34,875 nt of DNA from Gammaproteobacteria bacterium (GTDB lineage: Bacteria > Pseudomonadota > Gammaproteobacteria > Pseudomonadales > Litorivicinaceae), in NCBI GenBank assembly GCA_002705795.1, contig PAHG01000013.1, positions 30,080-64,954 on the forward strand, given 5' to 3'. Shown piece after piece: positions 24,552 through 33,281 of this stretch. Numbering within the stretch: position 1 is the stretch's first letter; each line of letters opens with the position of its first letter. Both the position numbers and the translations under genes were made by a program. The notes under the pieces are model-generated. The model was not told where the DNA came from. It saw only the letters and a program-made list of their open reading frames with translations, and did not search any database.

Positions 24552-24578
24552 CAGGGGGACGGCGCGGCTGTCCCCCTG
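24552..24578 (+). promoter_or_regulatory. Stem-loop after the PotD-like gene
   Basis: CAGGGGGAC (24552-24560) and GTCCCCCTG (24570-24578) form a perfect 9-bp stem with a 9-base loop, placed 12 bases after the binding-protein stop and 15 bases before the permease start. It lacks a strong U-tract, so stabilisation of the upstream mRNA or partial attenuation is likelier than full termination. Confidence 0.65.
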
Positions 24579-24593
24579 TTTACGGATAGAAGA

Positions 24594-25466
24594 ATGGCTA
24601 GACAAAACAGTAGCAGTATCCTCGCACTACCATTCGCTTCGGTGCTGGCGACGTTTTTCATCTTGCCGCTGATCTTGGTCGTGGTCGTGAGCTTTTGGGA
24701 CTACACCGAATATTCATTAATTCCTGACCTAATCCTCATGAACTATGAGGAGTTATTTTACGGGTGCTTTGACTGGAGCGAGGGGTTATGCACAACCTTT
24801 GCGACCTACCTATCGACCTTTAAGTACGTTTTTTTGACATGGTTCTTCACCCTAGGGATTGGTTTTGGGGTCGCTCTGTATTTGGTTTTCTGTGTCCGCA
24901 GTCTAAAGATGCAGATCGTTTTGTTTCTGATTTGTACGATCCCGTTCTGGACTAGTAACGTAATCAGGATGATTTCTTGGATCCCGTTGCTCGGGAGGAA
25001 CGGGATCGTCAATACAAGCCTCATGAGCATGGGGGTTATCGATCAACCGATAGAGTGGCTACTCTATTCTGGCTTCTCGGTCACGCTGGGCTTCGTGCAT
25101 CTCTATACCCTGTTCATGGTCGTCCCAATCTTCAACTCGATGGCGAAGATTGACAGGTCTCTGATAGAGGCGGCCAAGGACTCCGGTGCGTCGGCGTGGC
25201 AGATCATTACCAACATTATCATACCCTTGAGTCGCTCCGGGATCATGATCGGCTCGATCTTCGTTATCACGATCGTCGTCGGTGATTTCATAACGATAGG
25301 CGTGCTCGGGGGGCAACAGATCGCCTCTGTGGGGAAAATTATCTATGTCGAGATGAGTTACCTGCAGTTCCCGGCGGCCGCAGCCAACGCGGTAGTCTTG
25401 GTCTCGATTACCCTTCTGATGGTCGCGGCGATGATGAGAATCGTTAATGTGCGTAAGGAGCTCTAG
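24594..25466 (+). CDS. PotB-like ABC permease
   Basis: Inner-membrane permease (290 aa) with about six helices and the cytoplasmic EAA loop SLIEAAKDSGASAWQIITNI near residue 190, the contact site for the ATPase. The segment PFWTSNVIRMISWIPLLGRNG is typical of PotB/PotH proteins. ATG 24594 follows GGA 7 bases upstream. The second permease begins 2 bases after its stop. The gene order ATPase-binding protein-permease-permease is usual for this importer class. Confidence 0.9.
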   Translation: MARQNSSSILALPFASVLATFFILPLILVVVVSFWDYTEYSLIPDLILMNYEELFYGCFDWSEGLCTTFATYLSTFKYVFLTWFFTLGIGFGVALYLVFCVRSLKMQIVLFLICTIPFWTSNVIRMISWIPLLGRNGIVNTSLMSMGVIDQPIEWLLYSGFSVTLGFVHLYTLFMVVPIFNSMAKIDRSLIEAAKDSGASAWQIITNIIIPLSRSGIMIGSIFVITIVVGDFITIGVLGGQQIASVGKIIYVEMSYLQFPAAAANAVVLVSITLLMVAAMMRIVNVRKEL

Positions 25467-25468
25467 GG

Positions 25469-26341
25469 ATGTTTTCTAAGACCCAGACGGTGTGGCTGAC
25501 GATTTTCTTTGGATGTTTCGTTGTTTTTCTTTATGGGCCTGTTTTATCCATTATCCTGTTGGCATTTCAGGGACCCGAGGGCGGACTGACATTCCCGATG
25601 AGGGGCGTTTCTCTTCACTGGTTCGAAGAGCTTTGGCGCGGCCTGGGGGTGGTCGACATCTCCCGCGCGCTCCGACGTTCCCTGTTACTGGGCGTGCTGG
25701 TAATGATTTTCACCGTGGTGCTGAGCCTGTGCGCCGGCCTCGCGTTCCGAAAAAAATTCCGCGGCTCCGGTCTGCTGTTCTACCTCACGATTGCCAGCCT
25801 AATTATCCCATCGATCGCGATAAGCTTAGGCATCGCCCTGCAGTTCCGTTTGCTCGATGAGACCATCAAGTGGCTGGGCCAGACCCTGGACATCCAATGG
25901 ATAGTTAATGATTTCCAGACCTCGATGGGCCTCATCGCTTCGGGTCTGGGGACACACCTCACCTGGACACTGCCCTTCGGTCTGTTGATCATGTTCGCGG
26001 TATTTAACCGCTTCAATCCCAGCTACGAGGAGGCCGCGAGGGACCTCGGCGCGACCCCGTGGCAAACCTTCTGGGGTGTTGTTTTCCCGCTAATAGCTCC
26101 CGCCCTCGTGGGTGTCGCGTTGTTCGGGTTCACGCTCAGCTACGACGAGCTCGCGCGCTCGTCCCAGGCCCTGGGTGCCGTGAACACACTTCCCTTAGAG
26201 CTGAGAGGCCTCACGACAACGGTGACCAACCCATCGATATACGCGCTCGGGGCCGTGACCACCGGGGTCAGTTTCCTAGTCATCGGCCTCTCTCTGGCGC
26301 TGTTCTGGGTCCTGCGACGCAAGACGGGCACGGGCCAATGA
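25469..26341 (+). CDS. PotC-like ABC permease
   Basis: Second permease (290 aa) of the same importer. Starts with a hydrophobic helix (FFGCFVVFLYGPVLSIILL) and contains the EAA loop YEEAARDLGATPWQTFWGV near residue 190. GVALFGFTLSYDELARS is characteristic of PotC, which has FTLSFDDFV at this site. ATG 25469 follows GGAGCTCTAGGG. Its stop overlaps the racemase start as ATGA, so the racemase is translationally coupled to the transporter. Confidence 0.9.
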   Translation: MFSKTQTVWLTIFFGCFVVFLYGPVLSIILLAFQGPEGGLTFPMRGVSLHWFEELWRGLGVVDISRALRRSLLLGVLVMIFTVVLSLCAGLAFRKKFRGSGLLFYLTIASLIIPSIAISLGIALQFRLLDETIKWLGQTLDIQWIVNDFQTSMGLIASGLGTHLTWTLPFGLLIMFAVFNRFNPSYEEAARDLGATPWQTFWGVVFPLIAPALVGVALFGFTLSYDELARSSQALGAVNTLPLELRGLTTTVTNPSIYALGAVTTGVSFLVIGLSLALFWVLRRKTGTGQ

Positions 26342-27006
26342 CGAACCTCCCGGTGGTCTGTTTCTTGAACCCCAACAGTACCGAGTCAATGACAAATACC
26401 TGTCGGGATACTCTGGGTCGGATCACTGTAGCTGCCGAGACACGATTTGAATTCATCACCAACCGTGGAGCGCCGGAAGCGATCCAAGGCGCGGAAGACG
26501 GTGATCTTGCAACCAAGGCCATGCTGTCCCTGGTGTCGGAGTTACCTCACAATTACTCGGCCTTCGTGGTTGGCTGCTTTGACGATACCGGCGTGTGGGA
26601 TCTCATTGAACAGGTGGGCCGGCCCGTGATCGGGATCGGTCAGGCGGCGTATCATTGGGCATCTCTCCGTTCGCAACGGTTCGTTGTCCTCACAACACTA
26701 GCGGTCTCTGTCCCGGTTATCAGAGAGTCAATTCGATGCCAAGGTTTCGAGCCTTACTGTCTCGACGTCGTCGCGAGCGGAATACCGGTACTTGAATTAG
26801 AGCGCAGCCCCGACCAGTCTTTGAAAATACTGAACGACTGCATTCGGAATATCGTCCAAACGTACGGTCAAGATGTGGCGGTCATATTAGGTTGTGCGGG
26901 TATGACGGACCTATATCCCGATCTGGCGGGCCAGTGGGACAGCCTGACCATCATTGACCCTGTCGCCGCCGGACTCAGACTGTCCGGTATTCTGTGCCAC
27001 GGGTAA
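26338..27006 (+). CDS. Asp/Glu/hydantoin racemase family protein (possible allantoin racemase)
   Basis: A 222-aa cytoplasmic protein of the hydantoin/allantoin racemase (Dcg1/HyuE/HpxA-like) family. The true start is ATG 26338 (overlapping the PotC-like stop as ATGA), not the ORF-track start at 26059, because the family opening VVCFLNPNSTESMT begins there. Both catalytic cysteines are present: Cys80 in VVGCFDDTG and Cys186 in ILGCAGM. Members interconvert the enantiomers of hydantoins or allantoin. It lies between an uncharacterised PotADBC-like importer and the urease genes in one operon. With the PuuE pathway in the same window, allantoin is the natural candidate substrate, but a hydantoin cannot be excluded. 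Confidence 0.85.
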   Translation: MTNLPVVCFLNPNSTESMTNTCRDTLGRITVAAETRFEFITNRGAPEAIQGAEDGDLATKAMLSLVSELPHNYSAFVVGCFDDTGVWDLIEQVGRPVIGIGQAAYHWASLRSQRFVVLTTLAVSVPVIRESIRCQGFEPYCLDVVASGIPVLELERSPDQSLKILNDCIRNIVQTYGQDVAVILGCAGMTDLYPDLAGQWDSLTIIDPVAAGLRLSGILCHG

Positions 27007-27013
27007 GCGACGT

Positions 27014-27871
27014 ATGGACCAACATCTGTCAAACCAATCCGACTATGTGTGGCCCGCAAGCCTGAGCTGTCAGTTCCATCAGACCAGTGCAGGTAATACC
27101 GCACTTGCAGAGATCTCGCATACCGGACCGTTGCGGGTGCAGAAATTGTTTCACGATCGAGACCTGGCACATTGCTACGTGTTGCACCCGCCCGGTGGGA
27201 TGGTTTCGGGTGACGACCTCGACTGCCGGTTCCGTCTTCACCCTAAGGCCAAGGTTCTGATAACGACACCTGCGTCAGGTAAGCTGTACCGGTCTCGACA
27301 AAACGGATCGATGCAGACCACCCGGACAGTGATCGAGATAGATGAAGAGGCAATGTGTGCCTATATGCCACAGGATACGATTGTCTTTGACGGCGCTTAT
27401 GGTGACCTGGAGACGCAGGTCTTCCTCGACTCGTCCGCTACCTACTTCGGCTGGGAGCATACGGTTTTTGGTCGGTCCGCTGGCTTTCTCCCGTTCACGG
27501 TTGGTCATTTGTCCCAGCGTCTTAGCGTCTACTGTGACCATCGGTTACTGTACCGAGATCATTTACGGATTGATCCTGAGACCTTGGCAAGCGCCAGCGG
27601 TCTGGACGCCATGACCAGCCTCGCGTCGGGGTTGTTGGTGCTGAGACAGGGATCCCAGGTGACAGATGCGGTGGTCGTCGGTTGCCGACAAATCTTAGAG
27701 GACTTTCCTGGAAAATCGGGCGTGACGGCTGTCCGTGACGGGCTGATTAGTATCCGTTTGCTATCTGATCGCTCGGAGGACACGAGGAACGTCCTTTATT
27801 CGTTGTGGTCTTTGGTTGGGGACCAAATCATGGCAAGAACAGTTGAAACCCCAAGAATTTGGAGGACATAA
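27014..27871 (+). CDS. ureD: Urease accessory protein UreD
   Basis: Scaffold (285 aa) that binds apo-urease with UreF and UreG for nickel delivery. Family segments are GPLRVQKLFHDRDLAHCYVLHPPGG near the N-terminus (core VLHPPGGMVSGD), LITTPASGKLYRS and YMPQDTIVFDGA. I use ATG 27014 rather than the start at 26954, which lies inside the racemase gene. It begins 7 bases after the racemase stop with a weak ribosome site. ureA starts directly after its stop. It is the first of the standard order ureDABCEFG. Confidence 0.95.
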   Translation: MDQHLSNQSDYVWPASLSCQFHQTSAGNTALAEISHTGPLRVQKLFHDRDLAHCYVLHPPGGMVSGDDLDCRFRLHPKAKVLITTPASGKLYRSRQNGSMQTTRTVIEIDEEAMCAYMPQDTIVFDGAYGDLETQVFLDSSATYFGWEHTVFGRSAGFLPFTVGHLSQRLSVYCDHRLLYRDHLRIDPETLASASGLDAMTSLASGLLVLRQGSQVTDAVVVGCRQILEDFPGKSGVTAVRDGLISIRLLSDRSEDTRNVLYSLWSLVGDQIMARTVETPRIWRT

Positions 27872-28189
27872 ATGGAATTAACACCGAGAGAGAAAGATAA
27901 GCTACTACTCTACACGGCGGGCCTGGTCGCAGAACGCCGCTTGGCCCGGGGCCTGCGGCTTAACTATCCGGAGGCCGTTGCGTTGATCAGCTTGGAGATT
28001 ATGGAGGGCGCACGTGACGGGCGTTCCGTCGCAGAACTGATGCAGGTCGGACGCACAGTCCTGACCAGAGACCAAGTCATGGACGGTGTCGCCGAGATGG
28101 TGGACGAGGTACAGGTCGAGGCGACATTCCCCGACGGGACGAAGTTGGTCACGGTTCATGAACCCATACAGGAGGCATTGAAAAAATGA
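27872..28189 (+). CDS. ureA: Urease gamma subunit
   Basis: Structural gamma subunit (105 aa, normal about 100) of the trimeric UreABC enzyme. The opening [20 protein letters not shown] and the segment [21 protein letters not shown] are diagnostic. ATG 27872 directly follows the ureD stop with GGAGG 5-10 bases upstream, and its own stop overlaps the ureB start as ATGA, ensuring equal subunit supply. Confidence 0.97.
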   Translation: MELTPREKDKLLLYTAGLVAERRLARGLRLNYPEAVALISLEIMEGARDGRSVAELMQVGRTVLTRDQVMDGVAEMVDEVQVEATFPDGTKLVTVHEPIQEALKK

Positions 28190-28503
28190 TTCCAGGAGAA
28201 ACGAGAATTCAGTCGGGCGACGTGTACCTGAACGAGGACCGTGAAACAAAGACACTGGTGGTCGCAAACACGGGCGACCGACCCGTTCAGGTGGGCTCCC
28301 ACTATCATTTCTACGAGGTGAATCCTCGTCTCGAGTTTGATCGAGAGCAGGCGGTTGGCTTCCGTCTTAATATCGCAGCCGGCACCGCGGTGCGGTTCGA
28401 GCCGGGCCAGGAGAGGACCATCGAGCTGGTGGCGCTGGCGGGTGACCGCACCGTATTCGGGTTCAGGGGGCTGGTAATGGGTCGCTTGGAGGAGTCGGTA
28501 TGA
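28186..28503 (+). CDS. ureB: Urease beta subunit
   Basis: Structural beta subunit (105 aa, usual length). Starts [20 protein letters not shown] and carries [12 protein letters not shown] and FGFRGLVMG, as expected. Both ends overlap neighbours by four bases (ATGA), so ureABC are tightly coupled. The separate ureA, ureB and ureC genes are the bacterial arrangement, not the fused type of Helicobacter. Confidence 0.97.
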   Translation: MIPGETRIQSGDVYLNEDRETKTLVVANTGDRPVQVGSHYHFYEVNPRLEFDREQAVGFRLNIAAGTAVRFEPGQERTIELVALAGDRTVFGFRGLVMGRLEESV

Positions 28504-30200
28504 AGATCTCTAGAAAAACGTACGCGGATCTCTACGGTCCTACTGTTGGCGACTCCGTTCGCCTCGGTGATACGAACCTCTGGGTTACCCCGGAGTCCGA
28601 CTCGGCCGTCCCCGGAGACGAGGTCACTTTTGGGGGAGGAAAAGTGATCCGAGATGGGATGGGCCAGTCCCAGCGCGGGAGCAAGGACTGCATGGATCTC
28701 GTGATTACGAACGCGCTGATTGTAGACTACTGGGGTATCGTCAAGGCCGATGTCGGTGTGAAGTCGGGAAGGATTGCGGCGATTGGTAAGGCGGGGAACC
28801 CCGACATCCAGCCGTCGGTCACTGTCGTTATCGGACCCGGAACCGAGATCGTCGCAGGCGAGGGTAAGATCCTCACGGCTGGCGGTATAGACTCCCATAT
28901 TCACTTCATCTGTCCGCAGCAGATTGATGAGGCGCTCGCGTCCGGCATCACGTCCATGCTAGGGGGAGGCACGGGTCCAGCGACCGGTACGAACGCGACC
29001 ACCTGCACACCAGGGCCCTTCAATATGGAAATGATGATGCGTGCGGTCGAGGGCCAGCCGATGAATTTCGGTTTTCTCGGAAAGGGTAACTCGAGCAACC
29101 GGCAGGCACTGCTCGAGCAGGTCCAGGCCGGGGCCTGTGGCTTGAAGCTCCACGAGGACTGGGGCACGACGCCTCAGGCGATTGACACGTGCCTGACGGT
29201 CGCTGACGAGACTGATACCCAGGTCGCGATTCATACCGACACATTAAACGAGTCTGGGTTCGTCGAGGAAACCCTGAAGGCGATTGCAGGACGGACCATC
29301 CATACCTACCACACCGAGGGCGCGGGCGGCGGACACGCCCCTGATATTATTAAGGCGGCCGGGTTGCCAAATATTTTGCCATCATCGACCAACCCCACAC
29401 GGCCCTATACGATCAACACCGTCGACGAGCATCTAGATATGTTGATGGTGTGTCATCACCTGTCACCGAACATCCCCGAGGACGTTGCGTTCGCGGACAG
29501 TCGGATCCGCAAGGAGACCATCGCCGCCGAGGACATCCTCCACGATAAGGGCGCGTTCAGTATGATCGCGTCGGACTCACAGGCCATGGGGCGTGTGGGT
29601 GAGGTTATTACTCGGACCTGGCAGACCGCTCACAAGATGAAGGACCAATTCGGATCGCTGGGCTCTGACCCAGACTGGAACGATAACTTCAGGGCCCGAC
29701 GCTACATCGCGAAATACACTATCAACCCAGCTATAGCTCACGGGATCGCCCACGAGGTCGGGTCCGTTGAGGTCGGGAAAATGGCTGACCTGGTCCTCTG
29801 GAAGCCTGCATTTTTTGGGACCAAGCCGGCACTGATTCTGAAGAGCGGGTTTATTGTTGCGGCCCCGATGGGTGACCCGAATGCATCTATTCCGACCCCA
29901 CAGCCCGTGCACTATCGAACGATGTTCGGGGCGATGGGGTCGTGCCCTGACCGCTTGTCGGCGACCTTTGTGTCTGAGTTGTCTTTGCGGCACGACAATG
30001 GGTGGATGTCTAGTACTGACCGGCAGTTACTGCCCGTCAAGAATATTCGGTCGGTTAAAAAATCCGATATGGTACTCAATGATTTTCAGCCAACCATCGA
30101 GGTTGACCCAGAAACCTACGAGGTCCGGGCCGATGGAGAACTCTTAGTTTGCGAACCCGCACGGTCGTTACCTTTGGCCCAACGATATTATTTATTTTAA
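28500..30200 (+). CDS. ureC: Urease alpha (catalytic) subunit
   Basis: Nickel-dependent catalytic subunit (566 aa) hydrolysing urea to ammonia and carbamate. All nickel-site residues can be placed: His133 and His135 in DSHIHF, carbamylated Lys216 in CGLKLHED, His245 in AIHTDT, His271 in [10 protein letters not shown], and Asp359 in IASDSQAMG. The flap residues Cys318/His319 lie in MVCHH and the Arg of SRIRKET is present. This follows Klebsiella urease with a constant offset of one. ATG 28500 overlaps the ureB stop. Cytoplasmic; active only after nickel insertion by UreDEFG. Confidence 0.98.
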   Translation: MKISRKTYADLYGPTVGDSVRLGDTNLWVTPESDSAVPGDEVTFGGGKVIRDGMGQSQRGSKDCMDLVITNALIVDYWGIVKADVGVKSGRIAAIGKAGNPDIQPSVTVVIGPGTEIVAGEGKILTAGGIDSHIHFICPQQIDEALASGITSMLGGGTGPATGTNATTCTPGPFNMEMMMRAVEGQPMNFGFLGKGNSSNRQALLEQVQAGACGLKLHEDWGTTPQAIDTCLTVADETDTQVAIHTDTLNESGFVEETLKAIAGRTIHTYHTEGAGGGHAPDIIKAAGLPNILPSSTNPTRPYTINTVDEHLDMLMVCHHLSPNIPEDVAFADSRIRKETIAAEDILHDKGAFSMIASDSQAMGRVGEVITRTWQTAHKMKDQFGSLGSDPDWNDNFRARRYIAKYTINPAIAHGIAHEVGSVEVGKMADLVLWKPAFFGTKPALILKSGFIVAAPMGDPNASIPTPQPVHYRTMFGAMGSCPDRLSATFVSELSLRHDNGWMSSTDRQLLPVKNIRSVKKSDMVLNDFQPTIEVDPETYEVRADGELLVCEPARSLPLAQRYYLF

Positions 30201-30203
30201 GGG

Positions 30204-30662
30204 ATGCACGATTTGTTGGAGCTGACCGAGAAACTCGATGTCGCCGCACGCTACGATGCGATCATTACGCTTGATTATGACTCACGCAAGCGGGGGCGTC
30301 TGAAGACCCTGACTGAGGCCGATGAGGAGGCCGGTCTTTTTCTGGACCGGGGCCAGGCTCTGGTGGACGGCGACTATTTGAGGGCGACAGACGGTCGGGT
30401 GGTCCTTGTGAAAGCCGCGGCCGAGCGGCTGACCGAGGCCTCGACATCCGACCCGGTGCTGTTCGCAAAAATTTGCTATCACCTAGGGAACCGACACACA
30501 CCGGTCGAGATTCAACCAGGCTCGGTTCGGTTCCAGCCAGACCACGTTTTGTCTGACCTTTGCCACCAGTGGGGTCTGCGGGTGACGGATCTTGAGGATT
30601 CATTCGACCCAGAGTCGGGAGCGTATGGTCAAAACGCGGGGGGCGGTCATCATCATGACTAA
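30204..30662 (+). CDS. ureE: Urease accessory protein UreE (nickel metallochaperone)
   Basis: Nickel chaperone (152 aa) that delivers Ni to UreG. The conserved core is visible around ICYHLGNRHTPVEI (metal-binding HLGNRH) and PDHVLSDLCHQWGL. The C-terminal tail is short, ending GGGHHHD, so it binds less metal than the long polyhistidine form of Klebsiella. ATG 30204 follows AAGGG closely. Its last 8 bases overlap the ureF start. Confidence 0.94.
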   Translation: MHDLLELTEKLDVAARYDAIITLDYDSRKRGRLKTLTEADEEAGLFLDRGQALVDGDYLRATDGRVVLVKAAAERLTEASTSDPVLFAKICYHLGNRHTPVEIQPGSVRFQPDHVLSDLCHQWGLRVTDLEDSFDPESGAYGQNAGGGHHHD

Positions 30663-31308
30663 CTCGGGGCATTTAATACACGCTCTGCATCTGTTCTCTC
30701 CGAGCCTTCCGATAGGCGCGTTTGCGTTCAGTCAGGGGCTCGAGGCCGCTATTGAGTCAAGGCATGTTTACGACCCGGAATCCCTCGCCCGGTGGTGCGA
30801 CAGCGTGATGCGGTTTTCGCTCACGACGCTCGATTGTCACTACGCGATCCATGCATACCGAGCGACTTCAGAGTCAATGTTTCGGGACGTTAACGCCGAG
30901 CTTCTCGCGTCTCGTGAGACACGAGAGTTGCTTCAGGAGGACCTACGCCTTGGAGCGGCCTTTAAGAAGTGGGCTACCGATCAGGGAATCGATGTACCCG
31001 ACGCACGTGAATATTCAGTTATCTGTCTGTATGGGTGGGTCGCGGCGAGGTATGAGGTCCCCGAGGAATGGCTGGTTACCGGTATCCTCTGGTCCTGGCT
31101 TGACAACCAAATGCTTGTCGCCGCCAAAGCGATTCCGTTGGGTCAGAACGCGTTACAAGCCGTTTTGGCTGACTTAAAGCCAGTGATCTCCGAGTGCGTC
31201 GAGCATTCGATTCAGTCTCTTGGGTCGGAGCCCTCGAGCACGGTCCCTCTTCTTTCAATCTTGAGCGCTCAGCACGAGACTCAATATTCCAGGCTTTTCC
31301 GCTCTTAG
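30655..31308 (+). CDS. ureF: Urease accessory protein UreF
   Basis: Component of the UreDFG maturation complex (217 aa); gates the GTPase UreG. I use ATG 30655 (overlapping the ureE stop as ATGACTAA), which gives the family opening LIHALHLFSPSLPIGAFAFSQGLE; the ORF-track start at 30592 would add a non-homologous extension inside ureE. Helical throughout, with WSWLDNQMLVAAKAIPLGQ near the end as a UreF mark. A 9-bp gap with AGGAGG separates it from ureG. Confidence 0.93.
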   Translation: MTNSGHLIHALHLFSPSLPIGAFAFSQGLEAAIESRHVYDPESLARWCDSVMRFSLTTLDCHYAIHAYRATSESMFRDVNAELLASRETRELLQEDLRLGAAFKKWATDQGIDVPDAREYSVICLYGWVAARYEVPEEWLVTGILWSWLDNQMLVAAKAIPLGQNALQAVLADLKPVISECVEHSIQSLGSEPSSTVPLLSILSAQHETQYSRLFRS

Positions 31309-31317
31309 GAGGCATGC

Positions 31318-31965
31318 ATGCAGGCGTTACGCGTTGGTATCGGTGGCCCAGTCGGTTCAGGTAAGACCGCACTCACCCTCAATTTATGTCTCACGATGCG
31401 TGATCACTACGACATGGCCGTGGTCACGAACGATATCTACACACACGAGGATGCTCAATTTTTGACTCGCCACGACGCGTTGGATGAAACGAGGATATTG
31501 GGTGTAGAGACCGGTGGATGTCCACACACGGCGATTCGTGAGGATGCGTCTATGAACCTCGCCGCGATTGATGAACTCCAGGAACGACACCAGGGGCTCG
31601 AGTTGGTCCTGGTTGAGTCGGGTGGCGATAACCTCAGCGCCACGTTCTCGCCGGAACTGTCGGACCTTACCATCTATGTCATCGACGTTGGCGCGGGGGA
31701 CAAGATCCCGAGAAAGGGCGGGCCCGGCATAACGAAGAGCGATTTGTTGGTTATCAATAAGATCGATGTGGCCCCGTTGGTGGGTGCCTCGCTTGAGGTA
31801 ATGGAGCGGGACGCGACAAGAATGCGTGGGGACAGACCTTTCGTTTTCAGTAACATGAAAACCGGCGAGGGAGTCCGCGAGATAATCGAGTTCGTCGTGG
31901 ACCGGGGCATGTTGAGAACAAGAGATCTCGGAGACTTGGATCGGGCTCTAGCGAGGAGTGTCTGA
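31318..31965 (+). CDS. ureG: Urease accessory GTPase UreG
   Basis: GTPase (215 aa) that powers nickel insertion into urease. P-loop GPVGSGKT at residues 10-17, [11 protein letters not shown], the metal-binding CPH motif (Cys68-His70) in [30 protein letters not shown] and the guanine-specificity NKID. ATG 31318 is preceded by AGGAGG with a 5-base spacer. It ends the urease operon; no nickel transporter gene follows, unlike many urease clusters, so nickel uptake must be encoded elsewhere. Confidence 0.97.
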   Translation: MQALRVGIGGPVGSGKTALTLNLCLTMRDHYDMAVVTNDIYTHEDAQFLTRHDALDETRILGVETGGCPHTAIREDASMNLAAIDELQERHQGLELVLVESGGDNLSATFSPELSDLTIYVIDVGAGDKIPRKGGPGITKSDLLVINKIDVAPLVGASLEVMERDATRMRGDRPFVFSNMKTGEGVREIIEFVVDRGMLRTRDLGDLDRALARSV

Positions 31966-31982
31966 AAACCGCGGGGTGTCTA

Positions 31983-32040
31983 TCTCGCTGATCGAGTGCT
32001 CGGATAAGACCGAGAGACGAGAGTGGGTTGTTAAATAACC
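31983..32040 (+). promoter_or_regulatory. Nested stem-loops in ureG-SBP gap (terminator or leader element)
   Basis: After ureG, CTCGG (31999-32003) pairs with CCGAG (32010-32014), enclosed by TCTCG (31983-31987) and CGAGA (32018-32022). An alternative CTCG/CGAG pairing (31984-31996) overlaps it, as in a switchable structure. A third hairpin, GGTT...AACC, lies at 32026-32040. No U-tract follows. Another perfect hairpin (AGACC-GGTT-GGTCT, 32171-32184) sits just before the next gene's ribosome site. No riboswitch consensus could be confirmed by eye. Confidence 0.4.
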
Positions 32041-32203
32041 GAGGTATTAGTTTGGCTGGTTTCGAGTGTATGGATTGAGTTGGAGTACATCTGTAGAGTC
32101 GGATCAGTTAATTTGGGAGGGTAGTCTGTCGACAAGAGTTAGCTTATTTGCGTCGTCCGGATTACCGAAGAGACCGGTTGGTCTAAAGAAGTGGGAGTTA
32201 ACT

Positions 32204-33211
32204 ATGAATATATTTAGGAAATTACTAGTGGCCTCCTTTGCGTCCATTTTCAGCCTATCGGCGGTGGCGGCGACAAAGGTTCAGTTTGCTCTAGATTGGA
32301 AGTTTGAGGGTCCTTCGGCGCCATACTTTTTGGCGATCGATAACGGTCACTTTTCAAAGGCGGGGCTCGAGGTAGAGATATCGCCGGGTAAGGGTTCCCT
32401 GGATGCCATTCCCAAGGTCGCGACCGGCGCGTTCCCTGTCGGCTTTGCCGACATCAACTCGCTGATTAAGTTTCTCGATCAGAACCCCGGTGCGCCGGTC
32501 ACGGCGATCATGATGGTCTACGACAAGCCACCATTCGCGATCGTGGGACGCAAGTCGCTTGGGATCTCTAAACCGAAAGACCTCGAGGGCTCTACCCTTG
32601 GCGCGCCGCCACCCGACGGGGCATGGGCGCAGTTCCCGTCTTTCGCGAAGGCCAACAACCTCGACATGAGCAAGATCAAAGTCGAGCCCGTCGGGTTCCC
32701 GACCCGTGAGCCGATGCTCGCTGAGGGGAAGGTTGACTCGGTCACAGGCTTCTCGTTTTCTTCGTACCTTAACCTGATCCGGTTGGGCACCCCAGAGAGC
32801 GACATCTCCACCATCTTGATGGCCGACCACGGCCTTAAGCTCTACGGCAACGCGATCATCGTCAATACTGAGTACGCGAACGCGAACATTGGCACGGTGA
32901 AGGCCTTCTTGAAGGCGGTAGGAGCCGGCTGGAAGGATGCGATAGCAGACCCCGGTGCCGCGGTCGTTGCCCTCGTTAAGAGGAACCCTGCCGCCGACGC
33001 CAAGCTCGAGGAGCGTCGTCTTGGTCTGGCCATCGACGCCAATGTCCTGACCGACTATGTCAAACAAAACGGGATGGGTAACATAGACAAGTCCCGGTTC
33101 GCGGGGGCTATTGAGCAGCTGCGTGATACTTATGAGTATAAGACCACGCCGAAGGCAGACCTGTATTTCACGGATGCGTTCCTGCCGTCGGGCGGTTTTA
33201 GGCTGAAGTAG
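32204..33211 (+). CDS. NMT1/THI5-like (NitT/TauT-type) substrate-binding protein
   Basis: Periplasmic binding protein (335 aa). The start is ATG 32204, with GGGAG 6 bases upstream, giving a signal peptide MNIFRKLLVASFASIFSLSAVAA; the ORF-track start at 32066 would run through a leader. Mature domain begins TKVQFALDWKFEGPSAPYFLA, the ThiY/NMT1 pattern, with AIDNGHFSKAGLEVEI and GFADINSLIKFL. It precedes an ATPase and a permease, so the importer is complete. No thiamine-biosynthesis gene lies nearby. Possible ligands include a pyrimidine precursor or a purine such as xanthine; the sequence does not decide. Confidence 0.88.
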   Translation: MNIFRKLLVASFASIFSLSAVAATKVQFALDWKFEGPSAPYFLAIDNGHFSKAGLEVEISPGKGSLDAIPKVATGAFPVGFADINSLIKFLDQNPGAPVTAIMMVYDKPPFAIVGRKSLGISKPKDLEGSTLGAPPPDGAWAQFPSFAKANNLDMSKIKVEPVGFPTREPMLAEGKVDSVTGFSFSSYLNLIRLGTPESDISTILMADHGLKLYGNAIIVNTEYANANIGTVKAFLKAVGAGWKDAIADPGAAVVALVKRNPAADAKLEERRLGLAIDANVLTDYVKQNGMGNIDKSRFAGAIEQLRDTYEYKTTPKADLYFTDAFLPSGGFRLK

Positions 33212-33225
33212 ATACTAAACCCTTT

Positions 33226-33258
33226 GTGCCCACAGCCACTCGTGAGGCTGGTGGGCGC
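33226..33258 (+). promoter_or_regulatory. Stem-loop after the NMT1-like gene
   Basis: GCCCAC-AGCC (33228-33237) pairs with GGCT-G-GTGGGC (33246-33256) around an 8-base loop, extendable by two pairs to 33226-33258, with one bulged base. It starts 14 bases after the binding-protein stop and precedes the ATPase gene, the same position as the stem-loops after urtA and the PotD-like gene. Confidence 0.6.
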
Positions 33259-33281
33259 AACTTTGACTAAGGTTGCTGGAA

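Noticed and set aside
26059-26337. N-terminal 93-residue extension of the racemase ORF
   Set aside because: It lies wholly inside the PotC-like permease in another frame, is Arg/Pro-rich and non-homologous, and the family start is the ATGA-overlapping ATG at 26338.
27165-27176. TGGCACATTGCT in ureD resembling a sigma-54 promoter
   Set aside because: The GG and GC elements are far too close together, and it is deep inside a coding region.
32066-32203. In-frame extension upstream of the NMT1-like protein
   Set aside because: The signal peptide starts at ATG 32204 with a good GGGAG site; the extension would put 46 non-signal residues before it.
32354-33067. 237-aa antisense ORF opposite the NMT1-like gene
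   Set aside because: Composition (DRE-rich, repetitive Arg/Asp/Val) is that of a frame shadow of a real gene; no domain recognised.
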